NCBI GenBank assembly: GCA_009746045.1
Contig: RPFO01000156.1
Coordinates: forward strand, 4,885,091 to 4,947,090
DNA length: 62,000 nucleotides
Origin: Mesostigma viride
Taxonomy: Eukaryota; Streptophyta; Mesostigmatophyceae; Mesostigmatales; Mesostigmataceae
Direction of reading: 5' to 3'
The position numbers and the translations under genes were made by a program. This document shows positions 22,140-31,706 of the stretch, piece after piece. The notes under the pieces are model-generated. The model worked only from the letters and a program-made list of their open reading frames with translations. It was not told the origin of the DNA and did not search any database. Within the stretch, counting starts at the first letter, position 1. Every line of letters begins with the position of its first letter.

Positions 22140-23190
22140 CACCACACATTACGAAAAGCAAGAAGAAATTATAATAATAAGAAGAAGAAAAATAATAATA
22201 ATAAACAAGCACAAAGTTGACTGCACATGCGACTGTACCAGTAGGCACGTAGCAAATTTTAGCTGCAGCTTCAATTTCAACTTCATTGCAATTGCAAGTG
22301 TGACTGCATGTGTAATTGCACTACCAATGCCTAATGCCCACTGCATGTGCCCAGTGCGAATGCAATTCAAAAGCAACATGCAATCGAAATTACAGCTGAA
22401 GCCGGCTATTAACAAAGATATTTAAAGCAGTTGTTAACTACAGAGACCCAATGAAAATGCAAATGCAATGAAAAAGCAACAGAAGTTGAAGCCACTGCCA
22501 CTCTACCTGCCGACAGTAACACCACCGCCAGCACCCACTCATATCCCAACGACAAGGAAATAGAATTGCCCAAAGCCAGACATACATTGGGACGCATAAG
22601 CAAACGGCAACGCAAGCGCACATGCAAATGTATACGCAAAGGCAAAGGCAAAGGCAAACGCAAACGCAAACGCAAACGCAAGCTTGTCATGTACCTACGC
22701 TTAACTGCAAACGCAAACTGTGCACGAAGCAAAAAGATTGGATGGCCAAGATCATGGCAAATACGAGGGCCGAAAACAATCCAACTTCATCTAAATGTCC
22801 GAAATCCTCACGACGTTTCGATGCGCGCTTGAATGTCGAAGGCCTGCGCCGATTATCGATCATAAGTCGAATGTGTAATTGTCGGCTTATGAGAACTGCT
22901 TTGCGACAGTATCACGTCAGGCCGTTCCTGTGCAGCCATTTTCCCTGTGCAGCGGGTGGACAACGTTCACTTTCCGCATTATTCATGGCTATCGAAGTTA
23001 ATTCTTACCGACCCCGGCTGCCATGGCCACTGGCCACGCATATCAAGTTCAGGTATTCCCGACCTGTAGCGCAGCAGATTTCTGTCGGAAGGCATCCTAA
23101 GCATCGTGATAAAAGAAATCCGAACAATAGACATTCATGCTGCATCTAAGGACATTATGGCATTTGTATATACTGCAAGTACATGTATCG
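22140..23190. other. Element A interior, no recognised gene
   Basis: AT-rich start with AAT/AAG triplet runs, then GCAAAC hexamers, then about 450 bases with a short ORF (22622-23149) lacking recognisable features. Homology to element B begins at about 23190. Confidence 0.45.
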
Positions 23191-23306
23191 ACATTGCCGT
23201 GATTGCTAACCCCGACTCACCATGAACAGGAACTTTCCCTCTGCCTCCATGAAATGTACTTCGTGAAATGTACTGTAATACATATGATGTACTACGATGA
23301 TAATCA

Positions 23307-23921
23307 TCCCAGCAAAGCCATAGCACACCTTCCGTTTCGACCGCCATGTCGGCCACTAGTCCGGATAGCTCAATGTGCACCTGACCTTGACACTAATCGC
23401 ACAAACAGCCACAATTTTGCAAGCAAGAAGACATGGCTACCTCGGCATTTCATGAAATGTACTTCGTGAAATGCATTTCGTGAAATGTACTAAGGAACGT
23501 GATTGGCCGGCGTTCGCTCGCCAAATCTCGCAAAATGTACTAAGGCACGTGATTGGTCCCGCAAAATGTACTAAGGAACGTGATTGGCCGGCGAAGATTC
23601 TGTTTGCTGCAATTAAAATTCCCTACAGAATCTTCGCCGGCCAATCACGTTCCTTAGTACATTTTGCGGGACCAATCACGTGCCTTAGTACATTTTGCGA
23701 GATTTGGCGAGCGAACGCCGGCCAATCACGTTCCTTAGTACATTTCACGAAATGCATTTCACGAAGTACATTTCATGAAATGCCGAGGTAGCCATGTCTT
23801 CTTGCTTGCAAAATTGTGGCTGTTTGTGCGATTAGTGTCAAGGTCAGGTGCACATTGAGCTATCCGGACTAGTGGCCGACATGGCGGTCGAAACGGAAGG
23901 TGTGCTATGGCTTTGCTGGGA
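23307..23921. repeat. Giant palindrome of element A, 297-bp arms
   Basis: Arms 23307-23603 and 23625-23921 are reverse complements over their whole length around a 21-base centre (23604-23624). The inner 153 bases of each arm equal the promoter palindrome of element B. The outer 144 bases duplicate the leader and first 13 codons of the transposase in both directions. The centre is in the opposite orientation to that in B, with two base differences. Confidence 0.92.
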
Positions 23922-24523
23922 CATAATCGTGGCTATCTGCTTCCTGGCTTTCGCTATCATGGTGATGGGACACCATGGGAAGCGCAAGTTCGCAGCCATA
24001 GTGCTAAGCGGCAGCACCCATGCCGGCAGCCTAGTGACCGACGAGACGTTCGACTGTAAGTGCGGCCACGAGTGCATGAAGCCCATTAGAATATCACATC
24101 TCCAGGCATTGCGAAGCGCCTGGTTTTCGCCCGGGCGGAAGCAAGAGGACAGGAAGGCGGCGATAAAGCAGCAGCTGCACCAGGGGGGGTACGACGCCAT
24201 AACCACGATGTCGTCATCTACTCGTCACAAGTTCGTTCATGGCGCTGGTTTTCGGTTCGTTCTCGACGGGGGAGTCAAGGATATGAACATAGGGTTTGTG
24301 ACCCCTTTTCACTTTCGCGTTTCACTTTCGAGGCGGCCTTCAGGCACTGCCTGAAAATTAGCAACCACGTTTGGAACTCTTCGGACCACCTGTGAAACTA
24401 ATCACATTTGATGATGTGCTGGCGGGCCTGGGCATCGCATTTGAGCATTACTTCGAGCAGGGCTCAACAAGCTCGATTCGCCAACTCAACCCGAAGAAGC
24501 CCTAAGCTGCGGTAAGACATATA
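23881..24523 (+). pseudogene. Defective transposase exon 1 of element A
   Basis: The ATG at 23881 matches that at 37402 in element B. The N-terminal CKCGHECMKPI cluster and the segment to VTPFHF are conserved. An insertion in TTTCAC near 24315 then shifts the frame to a stop at about 24352. A deletion of about 1.03 kb relative to B removes the catalytic core (join near 24383, CCAC microhomology). The remaining 3' end of the exon has a TAA just before the GTAAGA donor. The product cannot be a functional transposase. Confidence 0.88.
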
Positions 24524-24769
24524 TTTGTGTGGATGGCTCTTGATATCATGCTGAATTTCTAGTCTTCTCTAGGTGGACAGTTCATGTGCAGCCATACAGG
24601 TCATCCATGTGTGTTTTAACCATGTTGCATGTGCCACAGATATTATGAGCAGTATTTACTAAGTGTGCTGGAGTCGTTGTTGCATGCTTGTTGTATTTCA
24701 CAGTTCACGCCTGCATGAACGCATCGTTGATACTAATGATTATTCATATTGCATGACTGTTCTATTGGG

Positions 24770-26750
24770 GACGCCGCGCTTGATGTCACAACGTGGCCGA
24801 AAGGGTGCATCCACCGCTGACGGCCGGTGGGTGAAATCGATGGACGCATTTCCGAAGAAGCCAGCCGCGGGCCACACCCATGGCGCGGGCGGGGGCGCGG
24901 GCGGGGGCGGGGGCGGGGGAGAAGGCGCGGGTGCGGGCGCGGGCGCCACCCAAGACGCGGGCGCGGGCGCGGGCCCGGGCGGGGGCGGGGGCGGGGGCGC
25001 AGGCGCCGGCGCGGGTGCGGGCGCGGGCGCCACCCAAGGCGCGCGCGCGGGCGCGGGCGGGGGTGGGGGCGCAGGCGCCGGCGCGGGTGCGGGCGCGGGC
25101 GCCACCGCCGACTTGGATGATGAGCCAGCAACCGAAGCCGAGAGGGAGAGGCACCGCTCTTCGAAGGTGTTCGATCTCGAAGTGTTTTGGGGCCCGGATA
25201 TGACCGTGTATGTCCGCTGGCGCCTAGCCGCATCGGAGACGTTGGTAAATGCACCGGTGAACAAGTGGCAGCCCACAGGGCCTAATGGCGAGGCTTGTGA
25301 CGGGGTCACGCCCATTGGGTACACCCCGCAGGGAGATCCTGTCTATGGGTGCCTCCTCATAGAGCGTGGCAAGGCCCCCAAAGGAAGTCCTGGTCTAGTG
25401 CCGCTTTTTGAATGGGACGAGGGCGGTGCCAGGAGATGTACCTGCGCTAGCCTTCACAGCCTTTTTCCTGACATCGTCGCCGCTGAGAAGCAGCAGTTGC
25501 TGGACGGATGGATTGAGCAGGTGCCAAAGTCCGTGGAGGATGTGCGTGCCAACAACGAGAATCTGTTCGACATCATGGAGCAAAAGCTCAAAGAGAAGCG
25601 TGAACTGCAAGCGAACAAGGCGGTACCCTTACCGCTGCGATCTGCAGGCGACCAGTCGGTTGCGCGGGCAACACGAGCACTGAGGCTGCCCATAAAACAA
25701 GTAATCTCACACGTCGCTTGCCCTGCCCGCGAGATTCAAGCGCAGATCAACCGCGCATGTGCGCCCGCTGCGCGAGGGAGCACATCAACGGCAACGCCCG
25801 CTTTGCGCACACTGATTTCCGGCAGGCACACCTTCAAGGTGAATGGAAGCCTCATACGACGCAGCGACCTACTCGTTGTTAAGCGGCCAGCCGTCACCTG
25901 CGGGCAGGGAATGCCGTGGGCACCACACATGCTGGTGAAGGTCCTTGATCTGGAAGGCGATCGCACGGAGCGTGACAGCATTGTCGCCTCTCCTTACTAC
26001 GCACCGTCGTGGACGGGCCAGTTTTCTAGAGTGACATTAGGTGGCGGCAGCGCAGGGATGACGGTCCCCATTTCTGATGTACACCTGCAGCACTGGACAG
26101 TGGGCGGTACGGCAGAGGTGCACCAGCCTGAGCTGATCAGTACCGGCAAACTGTCAGCTGCCACGGTGGCGGCGTTGAAAGAGCACCCGCAGATTGACTT
26201 TGAGCATTACAAGACTGCCACCGCCGCCAGGGCAGCAGCAAAGGATGACTGCAATGCCTACTTTGCCGAGCATGGAGCACGTGCGCTTATCGGGATGCGC
26301 CTGTGTGCCCTGTTTCCGGGGATAGCGAGGAAGAGGGAGCGCTTCCATGGCTGGGTCACTAAGGTTCAGGAAAGGGGAGGTCACCTGCTCATCAAGGCGA
26401 TGTGGGCTGATGGGCAGTATGAGGACTATCATGCCCTGGCGGAGGTGACGCAGTTCGTGTGCGGCTGCCCACACCCAGTCGAGGCATTTGGCCGCGCTCG
26501 CTTCTTTCCACAGGAGCTAGGCTGGCACCGTGAACGCAGGTGATGGCACCCACATAGACGATGCCGTCCCTGCTGTGCACAGTGACAGTGAAGGCGGGGA
26601 GGAGGAGGAAGAGGGAGAGAAAGAGGGGGAGAAAGAGGGGGAGGAGGAGGGGGAGGAGGAGGGAGAATGGGAGGGGGAGGGGGAGGAGGAAGAGGGAGAG
26701 GGAGAGGGAGAGGAGGATGCGGAATGGGAGCCGGGGATGACTGGTAGATG
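24770..26750 (+). pseudogene. C-terminal exon of element A, defective
   Basis: Strongly similar to B exon 2 (39342-41237). Order: Gly/Ala-rich linker (longer than in B), conserved middle from DDEPATEAERERHRSS to the GMRLCALFPG region, then the acidic Glu/Gly tail. The splice acceptor has been deleted: TTGCTTGCAG in B is missing here, leaving CTATTGGGGACG. A 4-base insertion at about 26517 (GAGCTAGGCTGG) moves the acidic tail out of frame, ending the ORF at 26543. The body is open for some 570 codons, so decay is recent or selection lasted until recently. Confidence 0.85.
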
Positions 26751-27179
26751 AGACGGTGCCATCTACCGGCGCATGGAATGAAGTGGTAGACAAGTTTACT
26801 CATGGTTGTCGGCAAGTAGAGCATGCACGCCTGGCCTAGCTGAATTTAAATCAATGAGTTGAGTTTGGAGAGGCTGCATTTTGCTTGGATGAAGAATGTG
26901 TTAGCATGGCCAAACTTTTATGGCTTGTAGCCAAATCCTCTTGGGGTATGTGCACAGTGTACTAGCGGTGTTGTGCAATTGCGAGGATTCCTGTCTTGTA
27001 GCGATGTGGCCTCTCACCCTGCAGCCTGGTAGATGTGATGGCATGCAGCCACCCATCATTGGTCATCCGATCTGGTGTGATTTGCATTTGCACACCTTGT
27101 ATTAAGGCCATGATATGATGATGTCTTGTTATTTTTAATGTGTATATGCGAAAAGAGGCATAATATGCTTGTATATAGT

Positions 27180-27950
27180 GCTAGCAAATGTCACTACCTT
27201 TACCTATGCCTGACCTTACAAGTTGAGGATGGTCTAATGTAGTGGCAAACAGGTTATTTACAACAATTCACAGTTTTCTGACATAGTTTGAGGCAACTAT
27301 ACTTACCAAAATGCTTGAAAAAGGCAAAAATTGCACCATTTATGCTAGCAAACGTCACTATTTTGAGATCAAACTGGGCCCAAACTTGGCCCATGGTCTA
27401 ATCTAGTGGTGTTAGGTTGCTTCCAACATTTCATAGCTTTCTGACATAGTTTGATATTGTTTAGTAGCTTACACTGAGCAAAATGCTTGAAAATGGCAAA
27501 AAATGCACCATTTATGCTAGCAAACGTCACTATTTTGACGTCAGACTGAGCCCAAACTTGGCCCATGGTCTAATCTAGTGGTGTTTAGGTTGCTTCCAAT
27601 ATTTCATAGCTTTATGACGTAGTTTGATATTGTTTAGTAGCTTACACTGAGCAAAATGCTTGAAAATGGCAAAAAATGCAGTATTTATGCTAGCAAACGT
27701 CACTATTTTGAGTTCAGATTGACCCCAAACTTTGTGCATGGTCTATTCTAGTGGTAATTAGGTTGCTTGCAAATATCCATGATGGTTTGACGTGATTTAG
27801 TACTGTTTCCTATTTATTACTATTTAATTTAACAAAAAATGACAAAAATGTACCTTTATTGCTAGCAAATGTCACCAAGATGACGTCCGATCGATACCAA
27901 ACTTTGTACGAGGTCTATTTTGGTTGCAAACATCATGCATGACAATTTTC
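27180..27950. repeat. Right subterminal tandem array of element A
   Basis: Five units anchored by GCTAGCAAA(C/T)GTCAC at 27180, 27344, 27516, 27689 and 27861 (periods 164, 172, 173, 172). Element B has the same array at 41659-42440. Placed next to the terminal repeat, it is a candidate transposase-binding region. Confidence 0.9.
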
Positions 27951-28024
27951 AGCATAAAAAGACAAACTTCGGTACGAAGTACATTTTGCGTGCTGGAGTA
28001 CATTCTTAATGGCTGGTAGGGACT

Positions 28025-29822
28025 GCACATTGTATTCGGCGCAATGCATGTCCTTGATGTCGACGGCCTTGTACATGGACCAGTACAGCACCACGTGGTA
28101 TGGAGCCGGCACTTGCACGCGGTCAGCCGTGCGACCTCCGTGGCGCGACACCATGACCTGCTTGATGGGGACGCCGCTGCCACACAGCCACACAAGCTGG
28201 CGGTCCTGCCACCCGACCACGCTGACCCCGGTCTCCTCGTTGTACGCCCAGCACCACCAGCCCTGCGCCGGCTTCCTCGGCACCAAGGCCTTCAGCTCAG
28301 CCCACGGGATGCCCTTCCGGTTGGTCATGATCGTCCCCACGCTGTCATGCCCCTTGGCAGCAAGGCGGACAGCGTTCTCCACGCCCGTGTAGTAGCGGTC
28401 GGTGGCCACGGTGCAGCCCTCCCGTGGAAGCGTGTCGCTGAGGCGCTGCGTGACCGCGGTGACATGGCCCACTTCTGGCAGCTTGTCGTATGTCTCGGCG
28501 TGCCAAATGTACCCGAGGTGGATGTCGCAGAGGCAGTATTTCCGGATGTGGAACTTGTTTGGCTTGTCCTTGCAGTAGCAACGGACTGGACACATCTGGT
28601 GGCGCGTCTCAATTGACCGCTCGTCCAGGGCCATGTGCCCCGAGGGGACGAAATACTTCTTATACTGGCCATTAAGGAAGCGCTCCAGCCAGTCGAGTTG
28701 CCACAGACGGTGCTCACGAGTGCGGGGGTCTGCAGGCCTCTGGGTGCTGTCGCGGAAATGGAGGAACCGGGTAATCTGCTGAAACCGTTTCAATGTCATG
28801 TACCGGTTGAGGCGAGCTCCACCAAGGATGCCCAGGTCTGCCTCTTGGAAATAAAGAGGTACAGAGGGCAGCTTGCACACGCCCATGGTAAGCACGATGG
28901 CCAAGTACTTCCCAAACTCATGCACAGTGAGGTGGTCCCATGTTCTTCCCCCCTCATCCTCCTCATCCTTCTTGCTGGCAGCATAGCGATTGATCTCGGC
29001 GACGATGGGCGCCAGAGTGTCCTGGATTACCATGAACAGGGTCCATATGTCCAGCAGCTTCCATGCACCAATCCTGGTGGGGATGTTCTTGGTAGAAGCC
29101 GGCGTTGCAATACCTTGCGGGTTGATTGCCGGCCCCTTGCCTGCTGCCGGCTCCCCTACGCCCCATCGCCAGCCATCCTGTGTCACAGGCTCAGCCTCCT
29201 CGTCGCTGCCCTCATCATGTGGGCGAACACGCACATCCGCTGCCTCCAGCTCATCCTCGTCATCAGACTCGACGAGATCAGGCACCTCGTCGGGGTCAGC
29301 GCCTGCTGGCATGGAATCACGTCGCTTCCGGGTGCGTTTGGGCTTGGAAGCAGCCCCGGAAGGTTTCGGAGGTCGCCCTCGCCCGCGGCCAGTGGCACCG
29401 CGCCCGCCACGCCCTCGCTTTGGGACGAAATCGCCATCATCGCCATCAGACGCGGGGTCGTCGTCATCGCCCTCATCTGGCCCCCCTCCGGATCTGGCAT
29501 TGGTTCGTCATCTGACGACGGGGGGGGGGCTGTCGGCATTCCCCGAGGTTGGGGTGCTACTGAGCGACGTTTCCTCGCCGGCAGCGTGGTCCAGAATGTA
29601 CTGTCTTGAAAAATCATACTGCGTTTCATCATCAAATAAGACTGTAAACTGCGCTCCCCGGGACTTTTTGCCCGTGACCTTGCCACACAACACCGCGCTT
29701 GCAAAATTAGCACCGTAATTCGACTTTGCCCAATTTATTCCGAACTCTGTCGCCTTTACTTTCACTTTAAACCCTATATCTATGCGTATTTCTGGGCCTA
29801 CTCCACTGCCGGTCTCCGCCAT
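28025..29822 (-). pseudogene. piggyBac-like transposase, N-terminal and catalytic part
   Basis: The ATG at 29822 starts MAETGSGVGPEI and a beta-rich SH3/Tudor-like fold (GINWAKSNYG, FTVLFDDETQYDFS). A disordered acidic region and an AT-hook-like GRGRGRPPKP follow near 29380. A TGA at about 29505 after a run of ten C breaks the frame between these parts, most likely a homopolymer indel. The DDE_Tnp_1_7 catalytic domain then has Asp in MALDERSIE, Asp in CTVATDRYYTG and Asp in KAVDIKDMH, the three acidic positions of piggyBac enzymes. The ORF is cut at 28025 by element A and resumes at 19609. The enzyme would cut and paste at TTAA. Confidence 0.85.
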
Positions 29823-29885
29823 TGCTGACCGTGCATCGTCGTCGTCAGTCGCAGTCGTCCCTTTTTGGTACCGTTTTTCGCCCAA

Positions 29886-30483
29886 AATTTTTTAGGGTAC
29901 CCTAGTTACCCCCCTACAGATGAGGGTCAAAACAAAATCCAAAAAAATCGCAAAAATATGTCCCAGAAACATCTTTTCACGTAGTATTTGAATAAATTTA
30001 GAGAGAATTTTTTTGACAAATATTCCGACCAGGGCGAATTTTCTACAAACCTCAAAAACTCGGTCCTCGGTAGAGGACTGAGATCGACTCAGTCCTCCGC
30101 TGAGGACCAGAGACAGACGACGAGTTAGGGCGCACTTCATCGGGAAAATTTTTTGCTGCGGTCAGGTGCATGGGGTCGAGAGAAAATCTGCGACCATTCA
30201 GGCACCCACCTATGAATGACGCAACATGCTGTTCGATTCCGCAAATTTTATGGCGAAAAAAAAAAAGTGGTGGATCTAATAACACCTTAGGAGGATAATC
30301 GTAAAATTTCAGCCTTGATATTGCCTTTATACACGCTCAGCATCGCCTGCCAGACCGCCATGCCTGTCGCCCGGAATTCGGTCACTTTCGTGCACGCGCA
30401 CACCAAAAATCGCATTTGGCGCCACTTTTCGGGTACCGCTTACGAGGGCAGATTTTGGCGCGGCTCGTACCGTTGTGGGCCAC
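29886..30483. other. piggyBac 5' end and flank
   Basis: AT-rich non-coding sequence with paired AGTCCTC/GAGGACT hairpins (about 30058-30105) and the CTCGTCGTCTGTC end motif near 30110-30122. No gene. Confidence 0.55.
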
Positions 30484-31181
30484 CCCCCTCAAAGTCCAGC
30501 ACCACGATGTCAGGCCGGTGGTTGGGGGAATAGAAGGCAGCGCCATCCGCATCCTCGGACCGGATGTTCGCGTGGGGGAAAACCGACCGAATCATGGCGA
30601 GCACCACCGTCAGGAGGACAGTGTGCAAATACAAATACCAATTCTGATTCTGTTGGCCCCCCATGCAGGAAAGGTAGTGAGTCCCCGTGGGATCCAGCGG
30701 CTGCCCACAGCTACCACAAGGCCGCCCGGCCGGAACAAGAGGCTGCGGGGCAAATAGCTGGTGCCGGAGCGCCACCGAGTAGTGGCTAGGAGCCAAGGCG
30801 AATGGGGGGGCCATGGGAAGAGCACGAAGCATGCCTATATAATGGGACCCCCGGCCATGGATGTTGCATTAAGAATTTAGCCATGCTACTATGCCTACGC
30901 AGAGAGATGCTCTCTGTCGAGAAGCCATGCACTAGCTCTTGTATAGTCATGATGATCTTCCCCACCTATGACGGGCTCCCCTTAGCTGGGAGTTGCCCGA
31001 GACTCTGGGTGGTGCAGGTGCCCTAGTGCACCTACATAGAGCAAGTGTTGTTTACATTCCCACCCTTGCAGGAAGTAGCCTAGATTGTAATATAGGCCAT
31101 ATGCCCCTTCTCAGGGATATGTGCTACATATTCTCCCAACGGAGTTATGTTACAATTCAATTCAATTCAATTAATTCAATG
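30484..31181 (+). mobile_element. 5'-inverted (twin-primed) LINE copy
   Basis: 30484-30832 encodes, on the minus strand, part of the LINE ORF2 (ALRHQLFAPQPL, CGSCGQPLDPTGTHYLSC, RSEDADGAAFYSPNHRPDI). 30833-31181 is the LINE 3' UTR on the plus strand, matching 47460-47789 and ending in the same ATTCA-repeat tail. An inverted 5' block directly upstream of a sense 3' block is the product expected when both target ends prime reverse transcription. Sequence between the two LINE positions is missing, as usual in such events. Confidence 0.75.
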
Positions 31182-31706
31182 CCCACCCCTACCCCCTATG
31201 TTGCCTTTTACCAACGGTACCCCTATGGGCTGTACTGGGTGTAGTAACTGCTGGTATACCCACCCAAATGATGACCCCAATGGCTCAAACTGTTCAGCAA
31301 CTTATTGTTTATCATCCCTGAAGTGGTAAGTGCCTAGGTCTTATAACACAATTCAAAATTATGCTTATTCTACCAAAAATGAAAACGCGCGTCTTGACCC
31401 CCCTGACTTTGACGGCAGTAATACATGGCCTACACCATGTACCCTGCACCATGTACCCTGCATATATGTATGGTAATAAAATATATGTTCATTGAGAATG
31501 ATAGATTACGGAGGTGAGATAGGCATGCAACATAAGGAAAAACCCGATAACTGGGAGAATAACCCTGAACAAATTAATAGTAATCTGACACAGACATCCA
31601 AGGATCACGCCAGCGGCACAAGGTACAACTAACTATACATCACAAAACTACACGCAGCAACAGCGCTGCCGGCCCAGGTGCCATGCAGGCCTGGAAGGGA
31701 TCTAGA
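31182..31706 (-). other. LINE 3' trailer
   Basis: Non-coding region after the ORF2 stop near 31707. It includes a short tandem repeat, CATGTACCCTGCA, near 31435-31460. Its far end meets the ATTCA tail of the twin-primed copy, so the boundary is not certain. Confidence 0.45.

Larger units (their letters stand above)
19613..28021. mobile_element. Element A: defective copy of a large 3-bp-TSD DNA transposon
   Basis: The 32-bp inverted repeats (19613-19644 and 27990-28021) match at 30 positions. The target duplication is ACT (19610-19612 and 28022-28024). Removing the element with one ACT restores the piggyBac reading frame. The left 235 bases, then 23190 to the right end, are homologous to element B (33595-42501). 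The middle is not: in A it holds hexamer satellites instead of the accessory gene. Its transposase has a roughly 1-kb internal deletion, a frameshift, a TAA before the splice donor and loss of the splice acceptor, so A is non-autonomous. Confidence 0.9.
18386..30135 (-). mobile_element. piggyBac-like DNA transposon, interrupted by element A
   Basis: The outer ends share CTCGTCGTCTGTC (18391 on the plus strand, about 30110-30122 on the minus strand). Each is followed by TCCTC-containing hairpins. At the left, 18406-18433 is a perfect 12-bp-arm hairpin. At the right, two similar hairpins lie at about 30058-30105. Between them sits a split piggyBac-type transposase. Exact ends and a TTAA duplication were not found, so the limits are approximate. 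Without the 8.4-kb insertion the element would be about 3.3 kb. Confidence 0.65.

Noticed and set aside
24733-25324. Minus-strand Pro/Ala/Arg-rich ORFs opposite the Gly/Ala linker of element A
   Set aside because: They are antisense shadows of the GC-rich linker; the plus-strand frame is conserved in element B.
26392-26824. Minus-strand Leu/Pro/Ser-rich ORFs opposite the acidic tail
   Set aside because: They arise from the GAG/GGG repeat coding for Glu/Gly on the plus strand.
19625-28009. TTAA near both ends of element A, suggesting a piggyBac-type target duplication for A
   Set aside because: The inverted repeat continues 12 bases outside each TTAA, element B has TTTA instead, and only the ACT duplication restores the interrupted reading frame.
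31182-31640. ATTCA tail at 31146-31181 as the 3' end of the long minus-strand LINE
   Set aside because: The repeat unit is in plus orientation and belongs to the twin-primed copy. The minus-strand LINE would end in TGAAT on this strand.
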